From the NCBI GenBank assembly GCA_046155505.1, contig JBJXFK010000184.1, positions 1-49,678 of the forward strand: 49,678 bases of DNA, in the 5' to 3' direction. Numbering within the stretch: the first letter of the stretch is position 1; the number at the start of each line of letters is the position of its first letter. A program made the position numbers and the translations under genes. The notes beneath the pieces are model-generated. The model did not search any database, was not told the DNA's origin, and saw only the letters and a program-made list of their open reading frames with translations. Source of the stretch: JBJXFK01 sp046155505 (GTDB lineage: Bacteria > Planctomycetota > Phycisphaerae > UBA1845 > Fen-1342). Shown here in pieces: positions 31,577-40,306 of this stretch.

Positions 31577-31972
31577 TTATTTCTTCTTGACCTTCACGCC
31601 GTACTTGCTGCGGCTGCGATTGCGGCGGACGTTGAACTTGCCCTGCATCTCCGAGCCTGAGCAGTCGAGCGCGCCGCGGACGATGTGGTATCGCACGCCG
31701 GGCAGATCGCGCACGCGACCGCCGCGAACGAGGACGATCGAGTGTTCCTGCAGGTTGTGGTCGATGCCCGGGATGTACGCGGTGACTTCCTGACCATTGG
31801 TCAGGCGCACGCGGGCCACCTTGCGCAAAGCCGAGTTCGGCTTCTTGGGCGTTTGGGTCTTGACGATCAGGCAGACGCCGCGGCGTTGCGGGCATTCCAA
31901 CAGATCGCGGACTTTCGACTTTGCGACGACGGGTCGTCGCGGCCTGCGGACCAACTGATTGACTGTCGGCAT
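31577..31972 (-). CDS. rpsL: 30S ribosomal protein S12
   Basis: 131 residues, normal. S12 sits at the decoding centre. Key segments: MPTVNQLVRRPRRP, KTPKKPNSALRKVARVRLTNG (contains the conserved Lys residues linked to streptomycin resistance; wild-type sequence), and GRVRDLPGVRYHIVRGALD, SRSKYGVK. ATG 31972 is chosen; an in-frame extension far upstream is not coding. GAGAG precedes the start on the minus strand. A promoter is at 32036-32063. Confidence 0.98.
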   Translation of the reverse strand: MPTVNQLVRRPRRPVVAKSKVRDLLECPQRRGVCLIVKTQTPKKPNSALRKVARVRLTNGQEVTAYIPGIDHNLQEHSIVLVRGGRVRDLPGVRYHIVRGALDCSGSEMQGKFNVRRNRSRSKYGVKVKKK

Positions 31973-32035
31973 AGTTCTCTCACTGCGGTGCTTTTGGGCG
32001 GTCCATATCGAGGGACACGGTCCGCCGAGTCGGGC

Positions 32036-32063
32036 AGTATAACACGCCGGGTGGGGATGCCAA
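32036..32063 (-). promoter_or_regulatory. rpsL-rpsG promoter
   Basis: On the minus strand TTGGCA (32063-32058), 16 bases, then TATACT (32041-32036). Predicted start near 32029 gives a leader of about 57 bases to the rpsL ATG. Confidence 0.7.
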
Positions 32064-32069
32064 GGGGGC

Positions 32070-32973
32070 GGCGAACCAGATTTGAGGCGCGGGCAAAAGC
32101 GGGGTGTGGTTTCGGAATTTGGTACCCGCGGAAGCTGAATCGGGGGCGACGGCGGTGGCGAAGACCCTGCCTGCGCGTTGGGGTCGGTGCGTGGCTTTGA
32201 TTGGGTGCCGGTCGAAAAACCGCTGGTACAGGTAGCACACTGTGCATCCTGCTTATCCCGTTCATCCTGTTCAATGCAATTGACCTTGCTCAGAAAGGCC
32301 GACAACGCCTCGCCGCCGACGTCGTGGGCAACGACGCTGCCGTCCGAAGGGGAATCTGATAGGACCATCAGGATGGGCAGGACGCAGAATCGAAGCATCC
32401 CTGTTGGTTGTGGGTAGCAACCGCGCCTTTCGAACGGTCGCTTTTTTTGAGAAGCGCTCCCAGGCCATCTCGTTTGGAGATCGGTGCCGCGGTGCGGAGT
32501 GGGTGTCGCCAGAGAACGAGAAATTGCGTTTGCATCGGCAGCTAGGTCGGGAAATTTCAAGTTTTTTTGACTTTCGCCGGTTTGTGACTCATATTTTACG
32601 CACCCGGCTCTCCGCCGGACAAAACCCGTGCTGGTACCACGGGCGAAGTGAGTCACCTGCCGAATCTCTCGAGTAGTCAGACTCCGACGGCGATGTGATC
32701 GCCGACGTAGAGTCGCGCCTGCGCGATGGCGATCGTCGCCGTCGCTCGATGGGCGAAGCCGTTTTCTTTTTTTCACAATCAGGCGCGTCGTGCGTTGGCG
32801 ATCGGGCGTGCAGCTCGTCCAGCCGTCGTGGGCAGCGCGGGGCGGCGCATCTGCGCTGATGCACCCGATGCCGCGCGACATGGCGTCCGAAACTGCGCGT
32901 TCCGCAGGCGACAGCCCGGTGTCGCCAATCTCGGTGCATCTGCGCGCCGCTACCTCATACGGAGCATGGTTTC
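32070..32973. other. gene-poor stretch upstream of rpsL
   Basis: About 900 bases without a convincing gene. It contains a nonamer repeat (GCATCCTGC, TTATCCCGT, TCATCCTGT; 32245-32273), a run of T followed by TTGACT and an AT-rich patch (32561-32600), and on the minus strand TTGTCC-18-TAAAAT near 32597-32622. Short open frames in it are Arg/Pro-rich and lack ribosome binding sites. It may be remnant DNA. Confidence 0.5.
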
Positions 32974-33813
32974 ATGAATGGCGAAGTGGTTTCAAAATTT
33001 GAGCGGATCGGCGCGCGTGTGCGTATGCAGACGTTGCGTCCCCGGTTCTCATGGAGCTGGAATCAGCGACGTTTCATACCCGAAACGACGGCGGCGCATG
33101 TCGCGCTCGATGTGAAGCTCGATCGCGCCGGGGAGTACTTTGATCTCGTGGTGGGAGAGTCCCGGCGGTTGTCGGTGCTTGACGTACGACCGCGCGAGCG
33201 GCATCTGCTCTTGATGGTTCGCGACGCGTCGAACATGACCAAAGACAAATTCCTGTGCGGGCATGACGAGCGGCACTGGTTCGTCGCCGCCGTGCCGGAT
33301 CGCAGCACGAGCAATGTGCGCACAGCGATGGAAGCGCTCAAGCCGGCCGCGGTCCGCGATGCACAGGATCGGGCGCAGGTGCGGGGGCGTGACCGCAATC
33401 GGCGGCACAACCCCGGGTTCGTGCGGCAAGGTGAATGGTTCTTCGTACCGCGACCCGAATTCAATCCGGCCGACGCATGTGTGTACCGGAACGAGCCGCT
33501 GTTCCGCGGCGGCGTGCGGCGTGGCAAGCCGCACGTCATGAGCGAGGTCGTACGCCTCGGCGGCGAAACGGTGTACGTTTCGCGCGTGGCACCGGCCGGC
33601 GTGCGCGTCGAGGAGTATCGAGAGCTGATCGAGCGCGATCCGCGCATGCGTGCGCTGCATTGGCAATTGCGTCAGCGCAACGCGCGAGTGTACGCGCGTG
33701 GCAGAGTTCGCCACAGCGATCATGCGACGATCGAACTGCCGGTGTGGCATGAGGTGTTCATGAATCGCGAATGGGAAACTCCGGCGATGCGGCATGTGGT
33801 TTTTCTGGATTAG
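32974..33813 (+). CDS. conserved protein of unknown function (279 aa)
   Basis: A soluble, strongly basic protein, no signal or membrane segment. Parts: a beta-rich N-terminal domain (YFDLVVGESRRLSVLDVRPRERHLLLMVRD), a LCGHDERHWFVAAVP segment, an Arg/Asn-rich linker (VRGRDRNRRHNPGFVRQG), EWFFVPRPEFNP, and a C-terminal domain with HSDHATIELPVWHEVFMN. The His/Asp motifs may be a metal or nucleic-acid site but match no family I can name; I recall homologues of this type in planctomycetes with the 'RQGEWFF' phrase. GGAG precedes ATG 32974 by nine bases. It lies upstream of mutS2 on the same strand with a 131-base gap. Confidence 0.7.
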   Translation: MNGEVVSKFERIGARVRMQTLRPRFSWSWNQRRFIPETTAAHVALDVKLDRAGEYFDLVVGESRRLSVLDVRPRERHLLLMVRDASNMTKDKFLCGHDERHWFVAAVPDRSTSNVRTAMEALKPAAVRDAQDRAQVRGRDRNRRHNPGFVRQGEWFFVPRPEFNPADACVYRNEPLFRGGVRRGKPHVMSEVVRLGGETVYVSRVAPAGVRVEEYRELIERDPRMRALHWQLRQRNARVYARGRVRHSDHATIELPVWHEVFMNREWETPAMRHVVFLD

Positions 33814-33944
33814 CGGGGGACCGCTGCGCTCCGTGCCGCGCGGCGTGGTCTGTCGCGCGGGTGCGCGATCGCGTAGGCTATGCCGCATTGCGATCGGCGA
33901 ATCAGCATCGGCCAACCAGAGATTTTTTTTGGCGCAGTGGAGCG

Positions 33945-36227
33945 ATGGACGCACATTCACTCGAGTGTCTGGATTTCGAACGCGTGCGCGAGTTGCTCGC
34001 CGGCTGCGCATCGACCGAGCTGGGTCGCGCGCGGGCGGCGACGCTCAAGCCCGCGAACCGCGCTGATCTGGTGCAGCGCTGGCTGCGGCAGGTGGACGAG
34101 CTGCGCGACTTCGCGTCGCAACACGACCTGCCGCCGATGGGCGGCGTGTCGGATATTCGCGAGATTGTGAATCGCTGCGCGCCGCCGCTGCGGGTGGGCG
34201 TTGAGGACTTGGCCCGCGTGGGTCGCACGCTGACTTCGACGCACGAAATCGCCAGCTACCTGAAACACCTGCCCGAATCGGCGGCGGAAATTTTGCACAT
34301 CGCGCGGCGCGTGGGCGACTTTCAATCGGTCGCGGCGAGGATCGCGACCGTCATCGACGATCGCGGCGAGGTGCGCCACAGCGCCAGTCCAAAGCTCGGC
34401 CGCGTGCGAGCCGCGATCGCCGACGCGACCGCACGGCTCGGCGACGTGGTCGGCACGCTGATCAACGATCCGCAGATTCGCCGGCTGTTGCAGTATCAGA
34501 ATCACACGTTCCACGGCGATCGCTATGTGCTGCCGCTGCGGGCTGAGTATCGCGGGCGGTTGCAGGGCATCATTCACCGAACGTCGGACAGCGGCGCGAC
34601 GATTTTCGTCGAACCCGCCGGCGTGGTGGAGCTGAACAACCGCATCACGAACTTGCGAGCCGAACAGAGCGAAGAAATCGCCCGGCTGCTATGGGACTTG
34701 GCCCACGAAGTACACGTCAACGCCGAGGCGATTCTCTCGACGGTTGATGCGCTCGCGACGCTCGATCTGATTTCGGCCAAGGTGCGGATGGCCCGCCAGT
34801 TCGGCATGGTCTGCCCCGAGATCGTCGACGAGCCGCGACTCGATGTGCGACGAGCTCGGCATCCGGTGCTGCTCGACATGGCTCGCAAGCGTGCCGAGGA
34901 CGGACGCCCGCAAGAGAACGTCGTGCCGATTTCGTATCGGCTCGGCGAGGATTTCGACCTGCTGATCATCACCGGGCCGAACACGGGCGGTAAGACGGTC
35001 ACGCTGAAAACCGTCGGTTTGCTCACGCTGATGGTGCAGGCGGGCATGGCAGTGCCGGTGGAGCGCGGCTCGACGTTCGGCATCTTCCGCAATTTGCACA
35101 TCGACATCGGCGACGAGCAGAGCATGGCTCAATCGCTGAGCACATTTAGCGCGCACTTGAAGCGGCAGCTAGAAATGCTGAGCGTTGCGAGCGAGCGCTG
35201 CCTCGTGCTGATCGACGAACTCGGCGCGGGCACCGACCCCGAAGAAGGTGCGGCGATCGGGCGGGCGATTCTCGAAGATTTGCTCAAGCGGCGCTGCCGA
35301 TGCGTGGTGACCACGCACATCGGCGCGCTCAAGGCCGTACCGCTGATGCACGAGCGGGCCGAGAACGGCTGCGTCGAATTTGATCAGGCGACGCTGCGGC
35401 CGACGTATGATTTGGTGCTGGGCGTGCCGGGGTTGTCGAACGCGATCAACATCGCGGAGCGGCTGGGCATGCCGCAGCGGCTCGTTTCCGCGGCGCGGCG
35501 ATTCATGTCGCGCGAGGGCAAGGCCCTGCACGCGGCGATGGAGGGAACCGTGACTGCCAAACGTCAGGCCGAACAGGCCCGCACGGCGGCGCAGGACGCC
35601 GAGCAGGCGGCGCAGAGTGCGCTCGCCGAGGCCGAGGGTGCGAAGCGCGTGCTCGAGCGGCAACAGGTGGAGTTTCAGAACTGGGTGCAGCGTGTTGTAC
35701 ACCTGCGAGCGGGCGACCCGGTGCGCGTGCGCGACTTTGATCGCGATGGGCGGGTCGTGCGCGTGCGGCTGGATTTGCAGCGGGCCGAGGTCGACGTTGG
35801 CGCGTTCACGGTCGAGGTGCCGCTGGGCGATGTGCTGCCGCCGCAGGCTGTTGCGCCGCCGCCCCGACCGCCGCAGCCGACGATGCCGCGTGCGCCGAAG
35901 CCATCGCGGCCGAATCTGGTGAATCCGCCGCCACCGAAGCCGCCGCAACGACCGCAACAAGCTGCTCCGCCGCGACGTGAGCGGGCCGGCCCGACGCCGC
36001 TGACTGCGGAACAGGCGGCGAAGTTGCAGCCGGGGGATGAGGTGTTTGTGCAGAAGTTTCACCGCATGGGCACAGTGGCGAGGGTGAATCTGGAACGGCA
36101 GGTGGCGAGCGTGAGCTTGGGATTGCTGGAGGTGGAAGTGCCGTTCGCGGGCATGGCGGTGCCGGTTGCGGGGCAGCCACGGCGGGAAGAGGGTTTGCCA
36201 CGGATGAAGAGGGATGGGCACAGATAA
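33945..36227 (+). CDS. mutS2: MutS2 family ATPase without Smr domain
   Basis: 760 residues. The MutS2 core is complete: N-terminal helical clamp/lever region, then the ATPase with Walker A GPNTGGKT near residue 345, MAQSLSTFSAHLK, and Walker B LVLIDELGAGTDPEEGAA near 420, followed by H-loop VVTTHIGALKAV. A coiled-coil (AKRQAEQARTAAQDAEQA) and two KOW-like beta segments (VRVRDFDRDGRVVRVRLD; VFVQKFHRMGTVARVNLE) linked by a Pro-rich stretch follow. The C-terminal Smr nuclease domain of typical MutS2 (about 780-790 aa) is absent. The last 13 or so residues are encoded by an intergenic-type repeat. ATG 33945 starts MDAHSLECLDFERVREL, the family N terminus. Confidence 0.94.
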   Translation: MDAHSLECLDFERVRELLAGCASTELGRARAATLKPANRADLVQRWLRQVDELRDFASQHDLPPMGGVSDIREIVNRCAPPLRVGVEDLARVGRTLTSTHEIASYLKHLPESAAEILHIARRVGDFQSVAARIATVIDDRGEVRHSASPKLGRVRAAIADATARLGDVVGTLINDPQIRRLLQYQNHTFHGDRYVLPLRAEYRGRLQGIIHRTSDSGATIFVEPAGVVELNNRITNLRAEQSEEIARLLWDLAHEVHVNAEAILSTVDALATLDLISAKVRMARQFGMVCPEIVDEPRLDVRRARHPVLLDMARKRAEDGRPQENVVPISYRLGEDFDLLIITGPNTGGKTVTLKTVGLLTLMVQAGMAVPVERGSTFGIFRNLHIDIGDEQSMAQSLSTFSAHLKRQLEMLSVASERCLVLIDELGAGTDPEEGAAIGRAILEDLLKRRCRCVVTTHIGALKAVPLMHERAENGCVEFDQATLRPTYDLVLGVPGLSNAINIAERLGMPQRLVSAARRFMSREGKALHAAMEGTVTAKRQAEQARTAAQDAEQAAQSALAEAEGAKRVLERQQVEFQNWVQRVVHLRAGDPVRVRDFDRDGRVVRVRLDLQRAEVDVGAFTVEVPLGDVLPPQAVAPPPRPPQPTMPRAPKPSRPNLVNPPPPKPPQRPQQAAPPRRERAGPTPLTAEQAAKLQPGDEVFVQKFHRMGTVARVNLERQVASVSLGLLEVEVPFAGMAVPVAGQPRREEGLPRMKRDGHR

Positions 36228-36393
36228 AAGCGACTCGGCGTTGAATGCGTCGCGCTCGATGCACTACGAAAGTAGCGATCGGCCCGCCGCGGCCGAAGGT
36301 TCGGTGCGCGGGCACGTGTGGCGGACTTTGGGCAGCAGCATCGCGACCTTGCAACATATCGATCCCAGCAACGAACACGATACGGCGGCGAGT

Positions 36394-37935
36394 ATGTCGC
36401 TTGCAGTTTACCAAGGGCGAATTGTGGAACCGGTCGAACGCGTGATGAAGCAGAGTGAGGCGGTCACGGTGCGCTCACGTATCGAAGCGCGGGCGTGGTG
36501 GCTGGCGCGGCAAAGTGGATGGGTGCTCGTTGGTGGGTTACTGGCGGCGAGCGTGGCCAATGGGTTGATCGTTGCGGTGCTCGTCGTTCTCGATCATTTG
36601 ACCTCTTCCTCAATCGCCGTCGAAGCGCTCGCTGGAATGACCCACGCCTCGTTGCAGTTAATTTGGCTGCGATTACATCCCGATGTGTGGTACGGTCCGG
36701 CGGAGATCGGTGCGGCGGTCGCCGCCGTCGTGACTTCGCTCACGCTGATCGTCTGCGGAGCGATCAGCCTCACACGCGTGCATCGCCAGGAGTCGATAGC
36801 TGCGTCATTTCATCGCTGCATGGCGGGCTTGATCGCCATTACGCCGGCGATCGCGCTTGCGCTTTTGTCATGCGGTCTGGCGGTCGTCTCCGGCCGCGCG
36901 GTGCTCTACTGGAACTCACTCCGTTACGACGATTTTTTCGAAGGCACCATCTGGATCGTGCCGATTGCGATCGGCGTTGTGCGCGTCACGCGAAAGATGG
37001 CGGATATCACCGACGCAACGGCCGGTCCGCCGCCTACGATTTCGGACAAGCGGTGCGAGGATTGTGGCTATGACCTGTCGGGGCATGTCGACTTGCCGCG
37101 TTGTGGCGAGTGCGGATCGCCGACGGCATCGTCGCTGACGCCGGGGTTGCGGCGGTGGCCGAATGCTTGGCAGTTGCGGCCGAGTGCCGAGACGTGGTTC
37201 GGCGAGACGATCGAGTTGTTACTGTCGCCGAGCACGTTTTATGCGAAGCTGCGGATTCGGGATTCGCTCGCGGACGCACGAACGTTCGGCCGCATTCACT
37301 TCATCGCGATCGGGATCATGGCGATGTGCTGGTTGCTTATTTGCGCCGCTGTAGAGCTTTCAGCTCGCTCGTCTCACCACGATTTGGGTAAGCTGCTGCT
37401 GCCGGCACTCGTCGCGGCGACTGGTTCAAGCGTCGCGATCGTCGTGATCTGCGCCAGTTCGTTTCTCACTCGTGTCGTTGCCGCAGGATCGTTTGCAACG
37501 ACGGTGTTGCTACTCATTTCAGCTCCTTTGAAGCCGGGCGCAGATGATGCACCGCAATTGGTGTCGCTCGGCTGCTTCGCCATCGCCATCGCCGCTCCGC
37601 TCGTTTGCTGGCTCGGCCAGCGAATCAATGGCACGGTCGCGGCGCTGCCGTTCCTAGGGCGAGATGGTTTGCCGGACGGTCGCTGGGCCGAGACGGTCAT
37701 CGCATATGAATCGGCGTTTTGCTGGTTTTTCTGCATCGGCTGGGGGCTGCTCGTCTGGAGCTACTTCGCCTGGGACGACTGGATTTCGCGGCTGTTTGGC
37801 ACCAGCATCAGCTACCGAGTATTTGGCTTGCCGCCCGAGATCGCGGCGATCGCCGTCGTCGCCCTGGTTGGCGGGCTGATCTGGCAGATTCGCTTTCGGA
37901 TTGCGTATCGAGCGGTGCGGTGGGCGAATGAGTGA
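36394..37935 (+). CDS. multi-pass membrane protein with embedded zinc ribbon
   Basis: About 513 residues from ATG 36394, or 573 from ATG 36214 (overlapping mutS2 by 14 bases); neither has a good ribosome site, and the extra 60 residues look less conserved. Eight or so membrane helices occur in two groups. Between them lies a cytosolic C-x2-C ... C-x2-C ribbon, RCEDCGYDLSGHVDLPRCGECG, of the kind seen on planctomycete membrane proteins ('CGYDL(S/R)G'). After it the motif WPNAWQLRPSAETWFGETIELLLSPSTFY precedes the second group, reminiscent of Yip1-type domains. Role unknown. Context gives no pathway clue. Confidence 0.75.
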   Translation: MSLAVYQGRIVEPVERVMKQSEAVTVRSRIEARAWWLARQSGWVLVGGLLAASVANGLIVAVLVVLDHLTSSSIAVEALAGMTHASLQLIWLRLHPDVWYGPAEIGAAVAAVVTSLTLIVCGAISLTRVHRQESIAASFHRCMAGLIAITPAIALALLSCGLAVVSGRAVLYWNSLRYDDFFEGTIWIVPIAIGVVRVTRKMADITDATAGPPPTISDKRCEDCGYDLSGHVDLPRCGECGSPTASSLTPGLRRWPNAWQLRPSAETWFGETIELLLSPSTFYAKLRIRDSLADARTFGRIHFIAIGIMAMCWLLICAAVELSARSSHHDLGKLLLPALVAATGSSVAIVVICASSFLTRVVAAGSFATTVLLLISAPLKPGADDAPQLVSLGCFAIAIAAPLVCWLGQRINGTVAALPFLGRDGLPDGRWAETVIAYESAFCWFFCIGWGLLVWSYFAWDDWISRLFGTSISYRVFGLPPEIAAIAVVALVGGLIWQIRFRIAYRAVRWANE

Positions 37936-37937
37936 CG

Positions 37938-38060
37938 GAAGAGAGGCACGGAGGCACGAAGGCACGGAGGGAAAGCGACGCAGGGACGGAGCGACGCGGG
38001 GTTAGATGCCCTGTGTCGTTCAATTCAAAATCCAAAATTGAAAATTTGAGAACTCGGATT
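37938..38060. repeat. octamer and AT-rich micro-repeats after the zinc-ribbon gene
   Basis: GAGGCACG, GAGGCACG, AAGGCACG, GAGGGAAAG and variants (about 37943-37990), then TTCAAAATCCAAAATTGAAAATTTG (about 38021-38051, period about 9-10; shown as its parts TTCAAAATCC and AAAATTGAAAATTTG). Neither encodes protein. The same GGCACGAA family is inverted at 45468-45487. Confidence 0.65.
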
Positions 38061-38088
38061 GAATCGCCATGAGACCGGTTCGCACGCA

Positions 38089-38547
38089 TTACGCCGTGGC
38101 GCGTCCGAGCAGCTTTTCGATAACGCGGAAGCGATAGTCGAAGATCGCGTGCACGTCTCGGCGAACCATGATCGCATGCGCGAGGCGACCGAGCGGGCCG
38201 AGGGGCAGCGAGTATTTGACGATATCGGTCATGTGTACGCCGCCGGGATGCGGTGCGAAGATGTGCGTGTGGTGCCACAGCGCGTAGGGCCCGCGAACCT
38301 GGGTATCGACGAACCGCTTGCCCGGCTCCCACTCCTCGATGCGTGTGCGCCAACGCAGCGGCAACCCCTTCCACGAGATGCGATAATCGATGAGCGTGCC
38401 GGGTTGCATCGCGATCGGTGGCGGCGTGAGGATGCGGAAGTTTAGCCAGGGCGGCGTGATGACCTCGAGGTTTGCCGCGTCGGCGAAGAACTCGAAGACG
38501 GCTTCCAGCGGTTGCGGGATCGCTTGTTCGCGGCGAAGTTCGTACAT
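38089..38547 (-). CDS. SRPBCC family protein
   Basis: 152 residues with the START/SRPBCC helix-grip fold: RREQAIPQPLEAVFEFFADAAN at the N terminus, WLNFRIL, then ISWKGLPLRWRTRIEEWEPGKRFVDTQ, WHHTHIF, and the long C-terminal helix LGRLAHAIMVRRDVHAIFDYRFRVIEKLL. This 'cell division inhibitor-like / ligand-binding SRPBCC' type is often found beside sugar-nucleotide epimerases (TIGR01777); no such gene is adjacent here. Ligand unknown. ATG 38547 is clear. It is divergent from glpX; the 290-base gap shows no clear promoter. Confidence 0.85.
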   Translation of the reverse strand: MYELRREQAIPQPLEAVFEFFADAANLEVITPPWLNFRILTPPPIAMQPGTLIDYRISWKGLPLRWRTRIEEWEPGKRFVDTQVRGPYALWHHTHIFAPHPGGVHMTDIVKYSLPLGPLGRLAHAIMVRRDVHAIFDYRFRVIEKLLGRATA

Positions 38548-38838
38548 CTGTCACGCCGCCTGTCGTAATTGGTGCATGTTGATTCGGCTTGGGTACTGTG
38601 CCGAGTAAATCTTAACGCGCCACGGGTGACCGATGCGCGACGCGGATCGGATTGCCTGACTGCGCCGTTCGATGCCGTTCGAACTGATGAGATGTTCGAG
38701 CTTGCCGGCCTGCGTCGATGCTACTTGTGCACGCAGCGGCTTGAGCGACTCCGCGGTGTCGGGTAGCGTGTGCAGTTCGCTGAGACGTGCGGTTTGACGC
38801 ACGTCGGCGATGCACATTTCTCGATGCCGAGGTGTCCC

Positions 38839-39900
38839 GTGGCCGATCCAGCACGCGAGTTTCGCAGCGAGTTTGAACCTGAGAAGCTCATCGGCCTCGA
38901 CCTTGTTCGTGCCTGCGAGGCTGCCGCACTCAATTCCTTCAAGTGGATCGGCAAGGGCGACAAAGAGGCCGCCGACGCCGCCGCGACCGACGCACTGCGC
39001 GGCATGTTGAACCTCATGGAAATGTGCGGCACCTGCACGATCGGCGAGGGAATCAAGGACCAGGCACCCGGTATTTTTCTCGGCGAGAAGCTGGGCACAT
39101 GGCGCGAGGGCACGCCGTGGGTTTCGGTCGCGCTCGATCCGATTGACGGCACGACGCTGACGGCCAAGGGTCTTCCGGGTGCGTTGTGCGTCATCGCCGC
39201 GGCGAAATCCAAGCACCAGAACGACCGTGCGCTGATCGCGGTGCCGACCGTCTACATGGAGAAAATCGCCGTCGGGCCGAAGGTTCGCGTCGGCCCTGGC
39301 GGGATTCGATTCGATATTCCTGTCGAGCAAAATCTGGAGATGGTCGCGATCAAGCTCGGTAAGCGCGTGCGCGATCTGGTCGTCTGCCTGCTTGATCGCC
39401 CGCGGCATGACAAATTGATCGCACAAATTCGCAAGACCGGTGCGTCGATCCGCCTGATCGGCGATGGCGACGTGGCCGGTGCGATCGCGCCGTCGATGCC
39501 CGACACGGGTGTGGACATTTTTATGGGCATTGGCGGTGCGCCAGAAGCCGTCCTCGCCGCGGCGGCGATCAAGTGCCTCGGCGGCGAGATTCTCGCTCGC
39601 ATGTGGCCGCGCGATGATGCCGAGCGGGCGATGCTGGTGGAGAAGGGCTACACGGATGAACAGGTGCGCCGAGTATATTCGGCCGAAGACATGGCCAGCG
39701 GTGACGGCATTGTGTTCGTCGCAACTGGCGTGACGGACAATGCGCTGCTGCGCGGCGTGCAAGTAAACGGCACGAATGCGCGCACGCACTCGGTTGTCAT
39801 GCGTTCGCGATCCAACACCATTCGCTATATCAAGGCGTTCCACGACCTGACTCGCAAGCAGATTCGCGTCGCGAGCGAGGATGGCGATATTCCGTTGTAG
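38839..39900 (+). CDS. glpX: class II fructose-1,6-bisphosphatase GlpX
   Basis: 353 residues. Hydrolyses fructose 1,6-bisphosphate in gluconeogenesis (or also sedoheptulose bisphosphate). Lithium-sensitive phosphatase fold: FKWIGKGDKEAADAAATDAL, GTCTIGEGIKDQAPGIFLGEKLG, the metal motif VALDPIDGTTLTAKG, then GDVAGAIAPSMPDTGVDIFMGIGGAPEAVLAAAAIKCLGGEI. GTG 38839 has GAGG six bases before it and gives a family-like N terminus; ATG 38824 is an alternative. Transcribed alone. Confidence 0.95.
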   Translation: MADPAREFRSEFEPEKLIGLDLVRACEAAALNSFKWIGKGDKEAADAAATDALRGMLNLMEMCGTCTIGEGIKDQAPGIFLGEKLGTWREGTPWVSVALDPIDGTTLTAKGLPGALCVIAAAKSKHQNDRALIAVPTVYMEKIAVGPKVRVGPGGIRFDIPVEQNLEMVAIKLGKRVRDLVVCLLDRPRHDKLIAQIRKTGASIRLIGDGDVAGAIAPSMPDTGVDIFMGIGGAPEAVLAAAAIKCLGGEILARMWPRDDAERAMLVEKGYTDEQVRRVYSAEDMASGDGIVFVATGVTDNALLRGVQVNGTNARTHSVVMRSRSNTIRYIKAFHDLTRKQIRVASEDGDIPL

Positions 39901-39981
39901 CGTTGCGGACGATACGCGCATCGTCTTTGCGCGCCTGTCTCAGCGTTTCAGGCTGCAGAAAGTCATGGCGCGGCTCGCGTT

Positions 39982-40010
39982 CCGGGGGTGGCGCTGCGCT
40001 TCACCCCCGG
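39982..40010. repeat. inverted-repeat element CCGGGGGTG...CACCCCCGG
   Basis: A 9-bp perfect inverted repeat (39982-39990, 40002-40010) with 11-base loop, followed by CTAAC. I recall this type of element as dispersed in planctomycete genomes. It sits between glpX and dsbD. The rest of the 40011-40306 gap shows no riboswitch I can support; a TAGAAT box near 40229 lacks a matching -35. Confidence 0.6.
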
Positions 40011-40306
40011 CTAACGACGATCGAAGCCTTCCGCCTGAAGCGGCGCGCGGCACTGACGAGCTGTAAAAAACTGCGTGAATGGCGTCAACGGCAGTGTTTG
40101 TTCTCCCAGAGGCGTCCCGGTTGGGGCGGCGGGAACAAAGCCGGCCGGTTCGCGGTTGCAGTGACCGGCGATGGGTGCGGCGCGGGATTGGCCAAATCGG
40201 CGGTCCTGTAACCGCCCCCGATCTACTAGAATCCGACGGGTGCGTCGGCGGCGCGGGCAGAGTCGTGCCGCGCGCGTGCCGCATTGGCCCCGTGAGGCGA
40301 GACTTG

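Noticed and set aside
31973..32881. Long N-terminal extension of rpsL
   Set aside because: S12 starts at MPTVNQL; the extension is Pro/Ser-rich, lacks coding features and crosses the promoter.
38551..39921. 456-residue minus-strand open frame
   Set aside because: Antisense to glpX; His/Arg-rich and motif-free.
40011..40306. Cobalamin or other riboswitch before dsbD
   Set aside because: G+C-rich hairpins are present, but the conserved riboswitch core sequences were not found.
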